Below, one piece after another: positions 52,674 to 61,426 of a stretch of 64,000 nucleotides of DNA (its first letter is position 1; every line of letters starts with the position of its first letter). Under the pieces are notes generated by a model. The model did not search any database, was not told the origin of the DNA, and saw only the letters and a list, made by a program, of their open reading frames with translations. Position numbers and translations under genes: made by a program. Source of the stretch: Rhizobium sp. L43. GTDB lineage: Bacteria > Pseudomonadota > Alphaproteobacteria > Rhizobiales > Rhizobiaceae. The stretch lies in the NCBI RefSeq assembly GCF_002531725.1, contig NZ_NWSQ01000009.1:62001-126000 (forward strand), written 5' to 3'.

Positions 52674-53147
52674 ATGGTTGAAAAGAAATCGGGTATCGAT
52701 CAGGCACTGATCCGCGATCTCGCCAACATCCTCAATGAGACGGATCTGACGGAGATCGAGGTCGAGCAGGACGACCTGCGCATTCGCGTTTCGCGCGCCG
52801 GCACCCAGCAATATGTCCAGGCGCCGATCGCAGCACCGGCCTATGCCGCTCCCGCAGCCGCCGCACCGGCAGCAGCAGGCGCCGCGCCGGCCGCGGCTCC
52901 CGCCCGCAACCCGGCCAATGTCGTCAATGCACCGATGGTCGGCACCGTCTACATGGCGCCGGCGCCGGGCGCGCGTGCCTTTATCGAAGTCGGCGCGACC
53001 GTCAAGGAAGGCCAGACGCTCCTCATCATCGAAGCGATGAAGACGATGAACCAGATCCCCTCGCCGAAGTCGGGCAAGGTCACCGAGATCCTCGTCGATG
53101 ACGGACATCCCGTCGAATACGGCCAAGCCCTCGTCGTCATCGAATAG
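52674..53147 (+). CDS. accB: Biotin carboxyl carrier protein of acetyl-CoA carboxylase
   Basis: Carries biotin between the carboxylase and transferase halves of acetyl-CoA carboxylase. The protein has 157 residues. An N-terminal helical domain (about 1-40, [18 protein letters not shown]) and an Ala/Pro linker (about 50-78) lead to a biotinyl domain with the EAMKTMN motif near 120, whose Lys is biotinylated. The ATG at 52674 is the first sensible start; the upstream frame overlaps aroQ. It is in an operon with accC, 10 bp apart. Confidence 0.96.
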   Translation: MVEKKSGIDQALIRDLANILNETDLTEIEVEQDDLRIRVSRAGTQQYVQAPIAAPAYAAPAAAAPAAAGAAPAAAPARNPANVVNAPMVGTVYMAPAPGARAFIEVGATVKEGQTLLIIEAMKTMNQIPSPKSGKVTEILVDDGHPVEYGQALVVIE

Positions 53148-53157
53148 GCCCATGCCC

Positions 53158-54507
53158 ATGATTTCGAAAATCCTCATCGCCAATCGCGGGGAAATCGCCC
53201 TTCGCGTGCTCCGGGCCTGCAAGGAGCTCGGCATTGCCTGCGTCGTGGTTCATTCCACCGCCGACGCCGATGCCATGCATGTGCGCCTTGCCGACGAAAG
53301 TGTCTGCATCGGCCCGCCCTCCTCGCGCGAAAGCTATCTCAATATCCACCAGATCGTCGCCGCCTGCGAGATCACGGGCGCCGATGCCGTGCATCCGGGC
53401 TACGGCTTTCTGTCGGAGAATGCCAAGTTCGCCGATATCCTCGAAGCCCACGGCATCACCTTCATCGGGCCGACGGCGGACCATATCCGTATCATGGGCG
53501 ACAAGATCACCGCCAAGACGACGGCGCTGGAGCTCGGCATTCCCGTCGTTCCGGGCTCGGACGGCGAAGTGAAAACCGAAGAGGATGCGCTGAAGACGGC
53601 CGCCGAAATCGGCTATCCCGTGCTGATCAAGGCCACGGCCGGCGGCGGCGGACGCGGCATGAAGGTCGCCAAGAGCGAGGCCGACCTGATCGAGGCCTGG
53701 TCGACGGCGCGCACGGAGGCGGCAGCCGCCTTCGGCAATGATGCCGTCTACATGGAAAAATACCTCGGCAAGCCGCGCCACATCGAAATCCAGGTGTTCG
53801 GCGACGGCGAAGGCAATGCCATCCATCTCGGCGAGCGCGACTGCTCGCTGCAGCGCCGCCACCAGAAGGTCTGGGAAGAGGCGAATTCGCCGGCACTCAA
53901 CGTCGAGCAGCGCATGAAGATCGGCCAGGTCTGTGCCGACGCCATGAAGAAGCTGAAATATCGCGGCGCCGGCACGATCGAATTCCTCTACGAGAACGGC
54001 GAGTTTTATTTCATCGAAATGAACACCCGTCTGCAGGTGGAACATCCGATCACTGAAGCGATCACCGGCATCGACCTCGTGCACGAGCAGATTCGCGTCG
54101 CCTCCGGCGGCGGTCTCTCGGTGACGCAGGATGAAGTGCATTTTTCCGGCCACGCCATCGAGTGCCGCATCAATGCCGAGCACCCGCGCACCTTCGTGCC
54201 CTCGCCCGGCACCATCACGCATTTCCACGCGCCGGGCGGCCTCGGCGTGCGCATCGATTCGGGTGCCTATCAGGGCTACAAGATCCCGCCCTATTACGAC
54301 AGCCTCATCGGCAAGCTGATCGTGCACGGCCGTACCCGCGTCGAATGCATGATGCGCCTGCGCCGGGCGCTCGACGAATTCGTGGTCGACGGCATCAACA
54401 CGACGCTGCCGCTGTTCCAGGATCTCGTCTCCAACCAGGATATCGCCAACGGCGACTACGATATCCATTGGCTTGAACACTACCTCGCCAACACGCCGGC
54501 GGCATAG
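53158..54507 (+). CDS. accC: Biotin carboxylase of acetyl-CoA carboxylase
   Basis: ATP-grasp enzyme of 449 residues that carboxylates biotin on Acc[22 protein letters not shown] begins the protein, [10 protein letters not shown] near 81 follows, and [14 protein letters not shown] near 159 is the glycine-rich ATP loop. [14 protein letters not shown] near 288 holds metal ligands. The ATG at 53158 gives the usual MISKILIA start; another ATG two codons before is possible. It follows accB by 10 bp and precedes aat by 7 bp. Confidence 0.97.
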   Translation: MISKILIANRGEIALRVLRACKELGIACVVVHSTADADAMHVRLADESVCIGPPSSRESYLNIHQIVAACEITGADAVHPGYGFLSENAKFADILEAHGITFIGPTADHIRIMGDKITAKTTALELGIPVVPGSDGEVKTEEDALKTAAEIGYPVLIKATAGGGGRGMKVAKSEADLIEAWSTARTEAAAAFGNDAVYMEKYLGKPRHIEIQVFGDGEGNAIHLGERDCSLQRRHQKVWEEANSPALNVEQRMKIGQVCADAMKKLKYRGAGTIEFLYENGEFYFIEMNTRLQVEHPITEAITGIDLVHEQIRVASGGGLSVTQDEVHFSGHAIECRINAEHPRTFVPSPGTITHFHAPGGLGVRIDSGAYQGYKIPPYYDSLIGKLIVHGRTRVECMMRLRRALDEFVVDGINTTLPLFQDLVSNQDIANGDYDIHWLEHYLANTPAA

Positions 54508-54514
54508 GACAGGA

Positions 54515-55129
54515 ATGGCAGGATCGCGCAGGAAGTCACCAGGCATTACCCCTGATATCCTCCTGCGCGCCTATTCCATCGGCCTCTTCCCGATGGCCGA
54601 ATCCGCCGACGACCCGGAGATTTTCTGGGTCGAGCCGGAACTGCGCGGCGTGCTGCCGCTCGACCATTTCCACGTGTCGAAGAGCCTTGCCAAGACGGTG
54701 CGCAGGAACCCCTTCGAAATCCGGTTCGATCACGCTTTCGATCAGGTGATCGCAGCCTGTGCCGAGGAGACATCCGGACGCCCGAGCACCTGGATCAACA
54801 GGACGATCCGATCGCTCTATTCGACGCTCTTCGACATGGGCCATGCCCACACCGTCGAAGCCTGGGACGGCGATGAACTGGTCGGCGGCCTTTACGGCGT
54901 CTCGCTCGGCTCCGCCTTCTTCGGCGAAAGCATGTTTTCGCGCCGGACGGATGCCTCGAAGATCTGCCTCGTGCATCTGGTCAAGCGGCTCAGGGAGAAA
55001 GGCTTCACCCTGCTCGATACACAGTTCACCACCGAGCACCTGAAGACGTTCGGAGCGATCGACGTTGCGAAGGCAGAATATGCGGCGCTGCTTGCCGCCG
55101 CGATGGAATCGCCACACCTCAAGTTTTAA
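54515..55129 (+). CDS. aat: Leucyl/phenylalanyl-tRNA-protein transferase
   Basis: Adds Leu or Phe from charged tRNA to N-terminal Lys or Arg of proteins, making ClpS-recognised N-degrons. The protein has 204 residues. [20 protein letters not shown], the [21 protein letters not shown] block and [26 protein letters not shown], including the [10 protein letters not shown] signature, are present. The ATG at 54515 starts [10 protein letters not shown]. It is 7 bp after accC, so cotranscribed. With clpS-clpA (13.9-16.8 kb) it completes the core of the N-end rule route in this window. Confidence 0.97.
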   Translation: MAGSRRKSPGITPDILLRAYSIGLFPMAESADDPEIFWVEPELRGVLPLDHFHVSKSLAKTVRRNPFEIRFDHAFDQVIAACAEETSGRPSTWINRTIRSLYSTLFDMGHAHTVEAWDGDELVGGLYGVSLGSAFFGESMFSRRTDASKICLVHLVKRLREKGFTLLDTQFTTEHLKTFGAIDVAKAEYAALLAAAMESPHLKF

Positions 55130-55206
55130 GTGGGTTCAGTTCCCCCTCACGTTGATTTTTCCGGCCGATTTGAATAGGGGTCGAAAATGCAACGGGGGAT
55201 AGAATT

Positions 55207-56136
55207 TTGAAGCGATATTTTGCTGCGGCGATGCTTTTCGCCTTGTTTACGGCTCATGCCGATGCACGCCCTTACCAGGAGATGTTCCCGGACAGGAGCG
55301 ATTTTTCAGATGCTGAAAAACCATTGCTGGAAAAGCTCGACTTTCAGCAAGGTACGATCAAGCTGCCTGACGCGAAGGCAACGCTGAACGTGCCGGCGGG
55401 CTTCTACTATCTCAATTCCGCGGATACGAAGAAGGTGCTGGTCGATATCTGGGGAAATCCGCCGCAGGCGGCGGAGCGGACGATGGGAATGATTTTCCCG
55501 GCGAAATATGCGCCGACCGACGTCGAATCGTGGGGTTCGGTCGTGAAATATAGCGCCGACGGTTATGTCTCGGACGCCGATGCCGCCACGACGGACTATG
55601 ACGAACTGCTGCAGAACATCAAAGATTCAATCAAGGAAAACAACGTCGAGCGCGAAAAGCAGGGGTTCGAAAAGATCACGCTTGTCGGCTGGGCCTCGAC
55701 GCCGCATTACGACAAAACTGCGCATGCGATGCATTGGGCGCGCGATCTACTGTTCGGCGATGACGCGCAGACGCCACACACGCTGAACTATTCCGTGCGC
55801 GTGTTCGGTCGCGAGGGTGTATTCGAGTTCGACTTCGTCGCCGGCCTCGAGCAGTTGAAGGAGATCGAGGAGGTTATTCCGACCGTCACCAAGCTGGTGC
55901 AGTTCGACAAGGGAATGGCCTATACCGACTACGTCGAAGGCGACAAGATCGCAGCTTATGGGATGGCCGGGATGATCGCCGCGGGCGCAGGCGCCAAGAT
56001 CGCCGCGAAGGTAGGACTGCTGGCGTTAGCCGCTGCCTTCCTCAAAAAGGCCGGCATCCTGATCGTCGTCGTGCTTGGCGGCGCGCTCCGCTTTGCCAAG
56101 GGCCTTTTTTCGAGAAACAAGCCACCCGCGGCCTGA
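55207..56136 (+). CDS. DUF2167 domain membrane protein
   Basis: Protein of 309 residues. A signal peptide, MKRYFAAAMLFALFTAHADA, precedes a domain (about 30-250) with GTIKLPDAKATLNVPAGFYYLN, VDIWGNPP, and the conserved LVGWASTPHYD and LNYSVRVFGREG. Two hydrophobic segments lie near the C terminus (about 258-275 and 280-300). This matches DUF2167 proteins (GYWxxP, FxFDVLGR-like motifs), whose function is unknown. The TTG at 55207 is the start; GGGGGATAGAATT lies just before it. It is 77 bp after aat. Confidence 0.85.
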   Translation: MKRYFAAAMLFALFTAHADARPYQEMFPDRSDFSDAEKPLLEKLDFQQGTIKLPDAKATLNVPAGFYYLNSADTKKVLVDIWGNPPQAAERTMGMIFPAKYAPTDVESWGSVVKYSADGYVSDADAATTDYDELLQNIKDSIKENNVEREKQGFEKITLVGWASTPHYDKTAHAMHWARDLLFGDDAQTPHTLNYSVRVFGREGVFEFDFVAGLEQLKEIEEVIPTVTKLVQFDKGMAYTDYVEGDKIAAYGMAGMIAAGAGAKIAAKVGLLALAAAFLKKAGILIVVVLGGALRFAKGLFSRNKPPAA

Positions 56137-56192
56137 GGATTGGTGCCGAAAATGTAAGCGGATTTCGGGAATCCGCTCACGGCCGACATGAA

Positions 56193-56633
56193 TCAGCGGG
56201 CTGTCGCCTTGGCGCCGTCAGGGGCCGGGACGTCCGAGTTCGTCTTGCAGTCCTTTAGCCAGACATCGTAGATCGGGTGCTCGACGGCGTTGAGGCCAGG
56301 GCTGGCGGCGAACATCCAGCCGGTGAAGATGCGGCGGATCTTGCGGTCGAGGGTGATCTCGTCGACCTCGACGAAACCGTCGATCTTCTGCGCTTCCGCC
56401 TGGTCGCGCGAATAGCAGGCCTTCGGTGTCACCTGCAGCGCGCCGAACTGCACCGTCTCGTTGACATAGACGTCAAAGGTCGTGATGCGGCCGGTGATCT
56501 TGTCGAGGCCGGAGAAGACGGCGACCGGATTTTCGATGCGTGCGGCATTTGCCGCAACTGGGGGAAGCAGGGCCGAGAGCGCCAGCAGCGATCCGGCGGC
56601 ACGCAGCACGATGTTCCGCGTGAAGAGCTTCAT
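56193..56633 (-). CDS. DUF2155 domain exported protein
   Basis: Exported protein of 146 residues with signal peptide (MKLFTRNIVLRAAGSLLALS..., cleavage near 30). The mature domain holds ENPVAVFSGLDKITGRITTFDVYVNE, VTPKACYSRDQ, FVEVDEITLDRKIRRIFTGWMFAASPGLNAVEHPIYDVWLKDC (in part), giving two cysteines that could pair. It matches DUF2155, an alphaproteobacterial family of unknown function often near aat or complex I accessory genes. It is just downstream of the NDUFA12-like gene on the minus strand. Confidence 0.92.
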   Translation of the reverse strand: MKLFTRNIVLRAAGSLLALSALLPPVAANAARIENPVAVFSGLDKITGRITTFDVYVNETVQFGALQVTPKACYSRDQAEAQKIDGFVEVDEITLDRKIRRIFTGWMFAASPGLNAVEHPIYDVWLKDCKTNSDVPAPDGAKATAR

Positions 56634-56748
56634 ATGTACCCGTCTCCAGACATTTTCAGTTCAACACCGCGGTCAAGCGCGGCCAACCTGCGGGTAAAGG
56701 TCAATTGTGGCCAAAAGCCGGGCTAGGGGGTCGCCCGGTCGAGCCGTC

Positions 56749-57147
56749 TCAGTTGCCCGGCGTCCAGGCGTCGTAATCGCCGGTGACGCGCGGCCGCTCG
56801 CCCGGAATGGCGATGGAACCCGGCGGACGGTAAGCCTGCGGAGAACCGGTGAAGTTGGGGCGATGCACCTTCTGCCATTCCTTGGCAACGTAGTTTTCCT
56901 TGGACGGAGGAACATCGGTGCGATGATGCATCCAGCCATGCCAGCCCGGCGGAATGGCGGAAGCATCGGCATAACCCTTGTAGATTACCCAGCGCTTCGG
57001 CAGTCCGTAGGACGACATGCCGCCTTCGTAATAGATATTGCCGAATTCATCCTCGCCGACGCGCTTGCCGAAACGCCAGGTCGCAAAACGCGTGCCCATC
57101 GTCTGACCGTTCCACCAGGTAAAGGTTTGAACCAGAAGATTCCACAT
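56749..57147 (-). CDS. NDUFA12-like complex I accessory subunit
   Basis: Homologue of mitochondrial NDUFA12 (B17.2), 132 residues. MWNLLVQTFTWWNGQTMGTRF at the start, GEDEFGNIYYEGG and RWVIYKGYADASAIPPGWHGWMHH in the middle, and a basic Pro/Tyr-rich tail ending YDAWTPGN are typical. It binds the peripheral arm of complex I. The ATG at 57147 has AAGGA 7 bp upstream; a start at 57180 would add 11 residues. It is followed by DUF2155 after 115 bp. Confidence 0.95.
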   Translation of the reverse strand: MWNLLVQTFTWWNGQTMGTRFATWRFGKRVGEDEFGNIYYEGGMSSYGLPKRWVIYKGYADASAIPPGWHGWMHHRTDVPPSKENYVAKEWQKVHRPNFTGSPQAYRPPGSIAIPGERPRVTGDYDAWTPGN

Positions 57148-57250
57148 GTCTTTTCCTTGTGCCCGCCAGATGCGGGCCAAACCAGAATTCGTTTCCTCGC
57201 TTATGCCGTCGCCAAGCCGAATTGTCCAGCGATTCCACGAGAGCCGAGGG

Positions 57251-57444
57251 TCATTTCAAGGCCATCTTGAAGCCCAGATGCGAGGGCTTGAAGCCCAGTC
57301 GCTCATAGAAACGATGGGCATTCCTGCGGATCGCATTCGAGATCAACGCTACCCCGCCCGATCCCGCGGCCTTTTGCCTCGGCAATGGCGAATTCGATCA
57401 TTCGTGCGCCGATCCCCTGCCCGGGTAACTCGGCCGCCACGGCC
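57251..57444 (-). pseudogene. Remnant of a GNAT acetyltransferase gene
   Basis: Read on the minus strand, the first part gives ELPGQGIGARMIEFAIAEAK, the acetyl-CoA loop of a GNAT domain; about 20 codons later the good reading moves to another frame (VALISNAIRRNAHRFYERLGFK) and ends at a TGA (57251-57253) after GFKMALK. So the 3' end of a GNAT gene is present with a frameshift and no 5' part. It directly abuts the stop codon of the intact GNAT gene at 57445. Confidence 0.7.
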
Positions 57445-57948
57445 TCAATGCCCGTCGAGCGGTTTTTCGAAGATCAGCGAGGGAATGCCGGATTGCCCGG
57501 CCCCGCTATTCTCGTTGCGGCCGACCTCGGTGAAGCCGTGCGAGAGATAGAAGGCGATTGCCGCCGCATTCCGCGGCTCGACTTCGAGGCGCATGATCTC
57601 CGCATCCGGAAAACAGGTTTCAAGCTCGGCGAAGAGATCGCGGCCGATGCCCTGTCGCTGCAGCGCCGGGCTGACATAGAGGAGATGCAGCATGACCGTC
57701 TTCGTCAAGGCCTCTGACATTGCCGCATAACCCATGCCGCCGATATTGCGGCCGTCGTCGGCAACGAGGAATTCGGCGTCCTTTCGCACCAGGCGCGCCT
57801 TGAGCGCCGCCGGCGAAAAGAGATGGGCGATCAGCTCGCCAACCCTAGCTGCACCGTGGATGCCGTCGTAGGTCGCATGAAAACTGTCGACCAGCAGGGC
57901 GCGCACCTTCCCCAGGTCGCGCTCGGCGGCGGTGCGGACGAAGTACAC
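57445..57948 (-). CDS. GNAT family N-acetyltransferase
   Basis: Protein of 167 residues with the GNAT fold. VYFVRTAAERDLGKVRALLVDSF at the start, EFLVADDGRNIGGMGYA in motif C/D, and LLYVSPALQRQGIGRDLFAELE near 105 with the Q-x-x-G-x-G acetyl-CoA loop; NAAAIAFYLSHGFTEVGR closes the domain. Substrate unknown. The GTG at 57948 has GAGGA 6 bp upstream and is only 2 bp after the gatB stop, so it is coupled to gatB. A GNAT remnant follows. Confidence 0.85.
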   Translation of the reverse strand: MYFVRTAAERDLGKVRALLVDSFHATYDGIHGAARVGELIAHLFSPAALKARLVRKDAEFLVADDGRNIGGMGYAAMSEALTKTVMLHLLYVSPALQRQGIGRDLFAELETCFPDAEIMRLEVEPRNAAAIAFYLSHGFTEVGRNENSGAGQSGIPSLIFEKPLDGH

Positions 57949-57950
57949 TG

Positions 57951-59453
57951 CTATTCCTCGATGCCGAGCTTCGCCTTGACGAGCGCCTGGACAGCCTGCG
58001 GATTGGCCTTGCCGCCGGTCGCCTTCATCACCTGGCCGACGAACCATGCGGCCAGGGTCGGCTTCGCCTTGACCTTTTCCACCTGATCGGGATTGGCGGC
58101 AATGATCTCGTCCACGGCCTTTTCGATCGCGCCGGTGTCCGTCACCTGCTTCATGCCACGCGCTTCGACGATCTCGGCGGGATCGCCGCCTTCGGTCAGC
58201 ACGATCTCGAAAAGATCCTTGGCGATCTTGCCGGAGATGGTTCCGGCCTTGATGAGATCGATGATGGCGCCGAGCTGGGCCGGCGAAACCGGCGTCTGCT
58301 CGATGTCCTTGCCGGTGCGGTTCAGTGCGCCGAGCAGATCGTTGATCACCCAGTTCGCCGCGGTCTTGCCGTCACGCCCTGCGGCGACGGCTTCGAAATA
58401 ATCGGCGATCGCCTTTTCGGAAACGAGCACCGAGGCGTCGTAGACCGACAGGCCGAGTTCGCGCACGAAGCGCTCCTTCTTGTCGTCGGGCAGTTCCGGC
58501 AGATCCGCCGCGAGCGCCGTGATGAAGGCATCGTCGAATTCGAGCGGCAGCAGGTCCGGATCGGGGAAATAGCGATAGTCGTGCGCATCCTCCTTGGAGC
58601 GCATCGAGCGCGTCTCGCCCTTGTTCGGATCGAAGAGGCGCGTCTCCTGCTCGATCGTGCCGCCGTCCTCCAGAATGCCGATCTGGCGGCGGGCTTCATA
58701 TTCGATCGCCTGGCCGATGAAGCGGATGGAGTTGACGTTCTTGATCTCGCAACGCGTGCCGAAATCCTCGCCCGGGCGGCGGACGGAGACGTTGACATCG
58801 GCGCGCATCGAGCCTTCGTCCATGTTGCCGTCGCAGGTGCCGAGATAACGCACGATCGAACGCAGCTTGGTCATATAGGCCTTGGCTTCGTCGGACGAAC
58901 GCATGTCGGGCTTGGAGACGATCTCCATCAGCGCGACGCCGGAACGGTTCAGGTCGACATAGGACATGGTCGCGTGCTGGTCGTGCATCGACTTGCCGGC
59001 ATCCTGCTCCAGGTGCAGGCGCTCGATGCCGATCTCGATATCCTCGAACTGGCCCTGACGGTCCGGCCCGAGCGAAATGACGATCTTGCCCTCGCCGACG
59101 ATCGGATCCTTGAACTGCGAGATCTGATAGCCCTGCGGCAGGTCGGGATAGAAATAGTTCTTGCGGTCAAAGAGCGAACGCTTGTTGATCTGCGCTTTGA
59201 GGCCGAGGCCGGTGCGCACGGCCTGCCTGACACATTCCTCGTTGATGACGGGCAGCATGCCGGGCATGGCGGCATCGACCAGCGAGACGTTGGAATTCTG
59301 CGGCTTGCCGAATTCCGTCGAAGCGCCGGAGAAGAGCTTCGAATTGGACAGCACCTGGGCATGGACTTCCATGCCGACGATGACTTCCCAGTCGCCGGTG
59401 GCGCCGGGGATGAAGCGTTTCGGATCGGGCGTGCGGACGTCGACAAGGGTCAT
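57951..59453 (-). CDS. gatB: Aspartyl/glutamyl-tRNA amidotransferase subunit B
   Basis: Phosphorylates and amidates the tRNA-bound Asp/Glu in the GatCAB complex, needed where GlnRS or AsnRS is missing. The protein has 500 residues. [21 protein letters not shown] opens the cradle domain, followed by the Zn and kinase region with [17 protein letters not shown] and [17 protein letters not shown]. The C-terminal YqeY-like tail ends [12 protein letters not shown]. The ATG at 59453 ([14 protein letters not shown]) is chosen. It stands about 2 kb from gatCA, on the same strand, interrupted by four genes. Confidence 0.97.
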   Translation of the reverse strand: MTLVDVRTPDPKRFIPGATGDWEVIVGMEVHAQVLSNSKLFSGASTEFGKPQNSNVSLVDAAMPGMLPVINEECVRQAVRTGLGLKAQINKRSLFDRKNYFYPDLPQGYQISQFKDPIVGEGKIVISLGPDRQGQFEDIEIGIERLHLEQDAGKSMHDQHATMSYVDLNRSGVALMEIVSKPDMRSSDEAKAYMTKLRSIVRYLGTCDGNMDEGSMRADVNVSVRRPGEDFGTRCEIKNVNSIRFIGQAIEYEARRQIGILEDGGTIEQETRLFDPNKGETRSMRSKEDAHDYRYFPDPDLLPLEFDDAFITALAADLPELPDDKKERFVRELGLSVYDASVLVSEKAIADYFEAVAAGRDGKTAANWVINDLLGALNRTGKDIEQTPVSPAQLGAIIDLIKAGTISGKIAKDLFEIVLTEGGDPAEIVEARGMKQVTDTGAIEKAVDEIIAANPDQVEKVKAKPTLAAWFVGQVMKATGGKANPQAVQALVKAKLGIEE

Positions 59454-59601
59454 CTGATACTCTTTGCAGGCTGTTCTTTTCCATTGGTGAGGTAAAGGAA
59501 ATGGCGTGCCGGTGCAAGGCTTTCGCCATGGCGTGCAACGCGGTTTGACGGAGGACGGCGACATTTGCCGGGGGTTAACCGAGGCACGATAGAGTTGCCC
59601 C

Positions 59602-59913
59602 ATGACGATCATCGATATCATCAAATTGGCCGCACTGTTTCTGTCGCTGAACCTCCTCGTCTTCTTGATCTATTTCCTCGACAAGCAGGCGGCGCGCAAG
59701 GGTGGGTGGCGCATCAGCGAGCGCACGCTTCTGACCCTTGCACTGATCGGCGGTAGCCTTGGCGCGATGGCGGCGCAGCAACTTCTGCGCCACAAGACGA
59801 GAAAGGAGCCGTTCCGGTCGATCCTGGCGGCGATCCTGATCCTCCACGGCGCTTTGGTCACGGCGCTGGCCTTTGCGACGCTATGGGGTCCTCGGCTTCT
59901 TCTGAATTTTTGA
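59602..59913 (+). CDS. DUF1294 domain membrane protein
   Basis: Small inner-membrane protein of 103 residues with about three hydrophobic segments (about 5-25, 42-58, 77-97). The [21 protein letters not shown] motif near 27-47 and [23 protein letters not shown] near 51-73 are family marks. Function unknown. It is divergent from gatB and convergent with the GNAT gene 4 bp away. Confidence 0.9.
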   Translation: MTIIDIIKLAALFLSLNLLVFLIYFLDKQAARKGGWRISERTLLTLALIGGSLGAMAAQQLLRHKTRKEPFRSILAAILILHGALVTALAFATLWGPRLLLNF

Positions 59914-59917
59914 ACCG

Positions 59918-60427
59918 TCAGAATTCCTGCCCGTATCCGCCTTCGCCATCCGAGACGAGCGTTTTCGTCAATCCAACCGAGGGCACGTCGCGGTCGAGCT
60001 TCGGATTATAGGCGACCGAGAGCCAGTGGATGCTGTAGCGGTGTTTCCGGAAGAAGCCGATCGCCTCGCCATTGCCGGAATGGGTCTGCATTGCCGCCTT
60101 CCCGAAGCCCTGCTCGGCGATATCCTTTTCGATGCGCTCGAGAAGCGCCGAACCGAGCCCCTGGCGGGTGAAGGCGGGATCGATCCAGAAATCCGAGATC
60201 GTTTCATCCAGCCCCTCGCGCGCCGCCCAGCCTGCGACCTGGCCGTTCTGCTCGACGACGGTGATGGTCAGCCAGTTATTTTCCGCGAAGTTGCGAAAGG
60301 CATTGCGGGCTGCGTCGATCATCGCGTCCGATTCGCCGATCGACGCCATCGCCTTTTGCCAGGCCCTCAGGCCGATTTCGCTCAATAGCGCCGCTTCGCC
60401 GTCGCGGGCATTGCGAATGTGGATCAA
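59918..60427 (-). CDS. GNAT family N-acetyltransferase
   Basis: Protein of 169 residues. IHIRNARDGEAALLSEIGLRAW at the start, WAAREGLDETISDFWIDPAFTRQGLGSALLE near 75 with the Q-x-x-G-x-G acetyl-CoA loop, and NGEAIGFFRKHRYSIHWLS near the end fit GNAT. Substrate unknown. No ATG is available; the TTG at 60427 has GGAGG exactly 5 bp upstream and is chosen over a GTG at 60433 and TTG at 60451. It is convergent with DUF1294. Confidence 0.85.
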   Translation of the reverse strand: MIHIRNARDGEAALLSEIGLRAWQKAMASIGESDAMIDAARNAFRNFAENNWLTITVVEQNGQVAGWAAREGLDETISDFWIDPAFTRQGLGSALLERIEKDIAEQGFGKAAMQTHSGNGEAIGFFRKHRYSIHWLSVAYNPKLDRDVPSVGLTKTLVSDGEGGYGQEF

Positions 60428-60735
60428 CGACACCTCCGCGTTACCCCGCAACTACACCATTGAGTCGCGGAATTTACCAGTGCCCGCAGCGGGATGATGA
60501 ACGGAAACTGCTGATTTCGACCGGTTTGATCGGCGAGCACGGACTTGACCGCTTTTTCCGAGCTGAATAAAAAAACTTATCGAGGTGTTTTATGTTGAGC
60601 CTGTCACAGACCCGGTAAAGGCCCTGCCCGCAAGTCCGCTTGCGCGCATGGGCCCGAAAAAACGAAGCCCTGACGTTCGAAAGAGCGCCAGATCGTTTTT
60701 GTGCGCCCTGCCCGGGCGCGATACCGGATCTCAAC
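60428..60735. other. Region upstream of yjhX-like gene
   Basis: 308 bp without a supported gene. TTGACC (60545-60550), 17 bases, TAAAAA (60568-60573) may be the promoter for the plus-strand gene at 60736. The left end carries the start region of the GNAT gene. Confidence 0.4.
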
Positions 60736-60993
60736 ATGGATATTTCCCGCTCGGAGCAGCGCATCCTGCATCTCATGGCCCAAGGCGGCCGCATCGAAAT
60801 TGCTCGCGACGACAACAGAAAGATCGAGACGGTCAGTTGCTTCACCCGCGACGGCTGGCTCTACCCCGGCGTCGACCTTGATCTCTTCCGCAGACTGAAA
60901 CGGCTAAGGGCCATCAAGTCCGCAAGCGGTCAGCCCTACCGGATCACCGAGAGAGGGCTGAGGTTGGTGAGGTCGCAGCTCAACAACAGGTAA
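60736..60993 (+). CDS. YjhX family protein (UPF0386)
   Basis: Small cytoplasmic protein of 85 residues. MDISRSEQRILHLMAQGGRIEI at the start, then CFTRDGWLYPGVDLDLFRRLKRLRAI and the end QPYRITERGLRLVRSQL show a winged-helix-like basic fold. The family includes E. coli YjhX, proposed as a toxin. No antitoxin-like gene (YjhQ is a GNAT-type protein) is directly upstream, though a GNAT gene lies at 59918-60427, divergent. The ATG at 60736 is preferred; a start at 60640 gives 32 non-family residues. Confidence 0.85.
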   Translation: MDISRSEQRILHLMAQGGRIEIARDDNRKIETVSCFTRDGWLYPGVDLDLFRRLKRLRAIKSASGQPYRITERGLRLVRSQLNNR

Positions 60994-61045
60994 TTCATGC
61001 AACCATCCTGACCGCGCTGGAAACCGGTGCGGTCAGGGCATGCTC

Positions 61046-61321
61046 TCAAGCTTTTGCAGAAAGTTCCGTCCGCATTGCCGACCACTCATCGGCCATCGTG
61101 CCCGTGCCGCGCGTCTTGCCGGCGCGGCGATACCAGTAATCGGCATTCCAGTCATCGCCCTCGATGCGATGGCAAAGCGCATGGCCCCAGTCGAACGACT
61201 GTTCGCCTTCATGGCGCTGGCAGATGTCGTGTACCGCCTGCCAATCCGCGCCCATGGTGAAGCCGCCGGCAGCAAGGCGATCCGCTGCCTCGATCAATCG
61301 CGCAAGATCATTGTTCGGCAT
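61046..61321 (-). CDS. Hypothetical protein
   Basis: Protein of 91 residues, cytoplasmic, no transmembrane segment. It starts MPNNDLARLIEAADRLAAGG and continues GADWQAVHDICQRHEGEQSFDWGHALCHRIEGDDWNADYWYRRAGK, rich in Trp, His and Asp (shown in part). It ends with an EWSAMRTELSAKA helix. No family is recognised. The ATG at 61321 has GGGAAGG about 6 bp upstream; a start at 61366 is possible. It lies downstream of gatA on the same strand. Confidence 0.72.
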   Translation of the reverse strand: MPNNDLARLIEAADRLAAGGFTMGADWQAVHDICQRHEGEQSFDWGHALCHRIEGDDWNADYWYRRAGKTRGTGTMADEWSAMRTELSAKA

Positions 61322-61426
61322 GAGACCTTCCCGGTTCCGGCTGTCAATTAACCAATCATGCGGCAAACGGGACAGCGCCGACCGCTTCGTGGTCGGCAGC
61401 CGCTATTTTTCGGATCGTGAGGTCCG

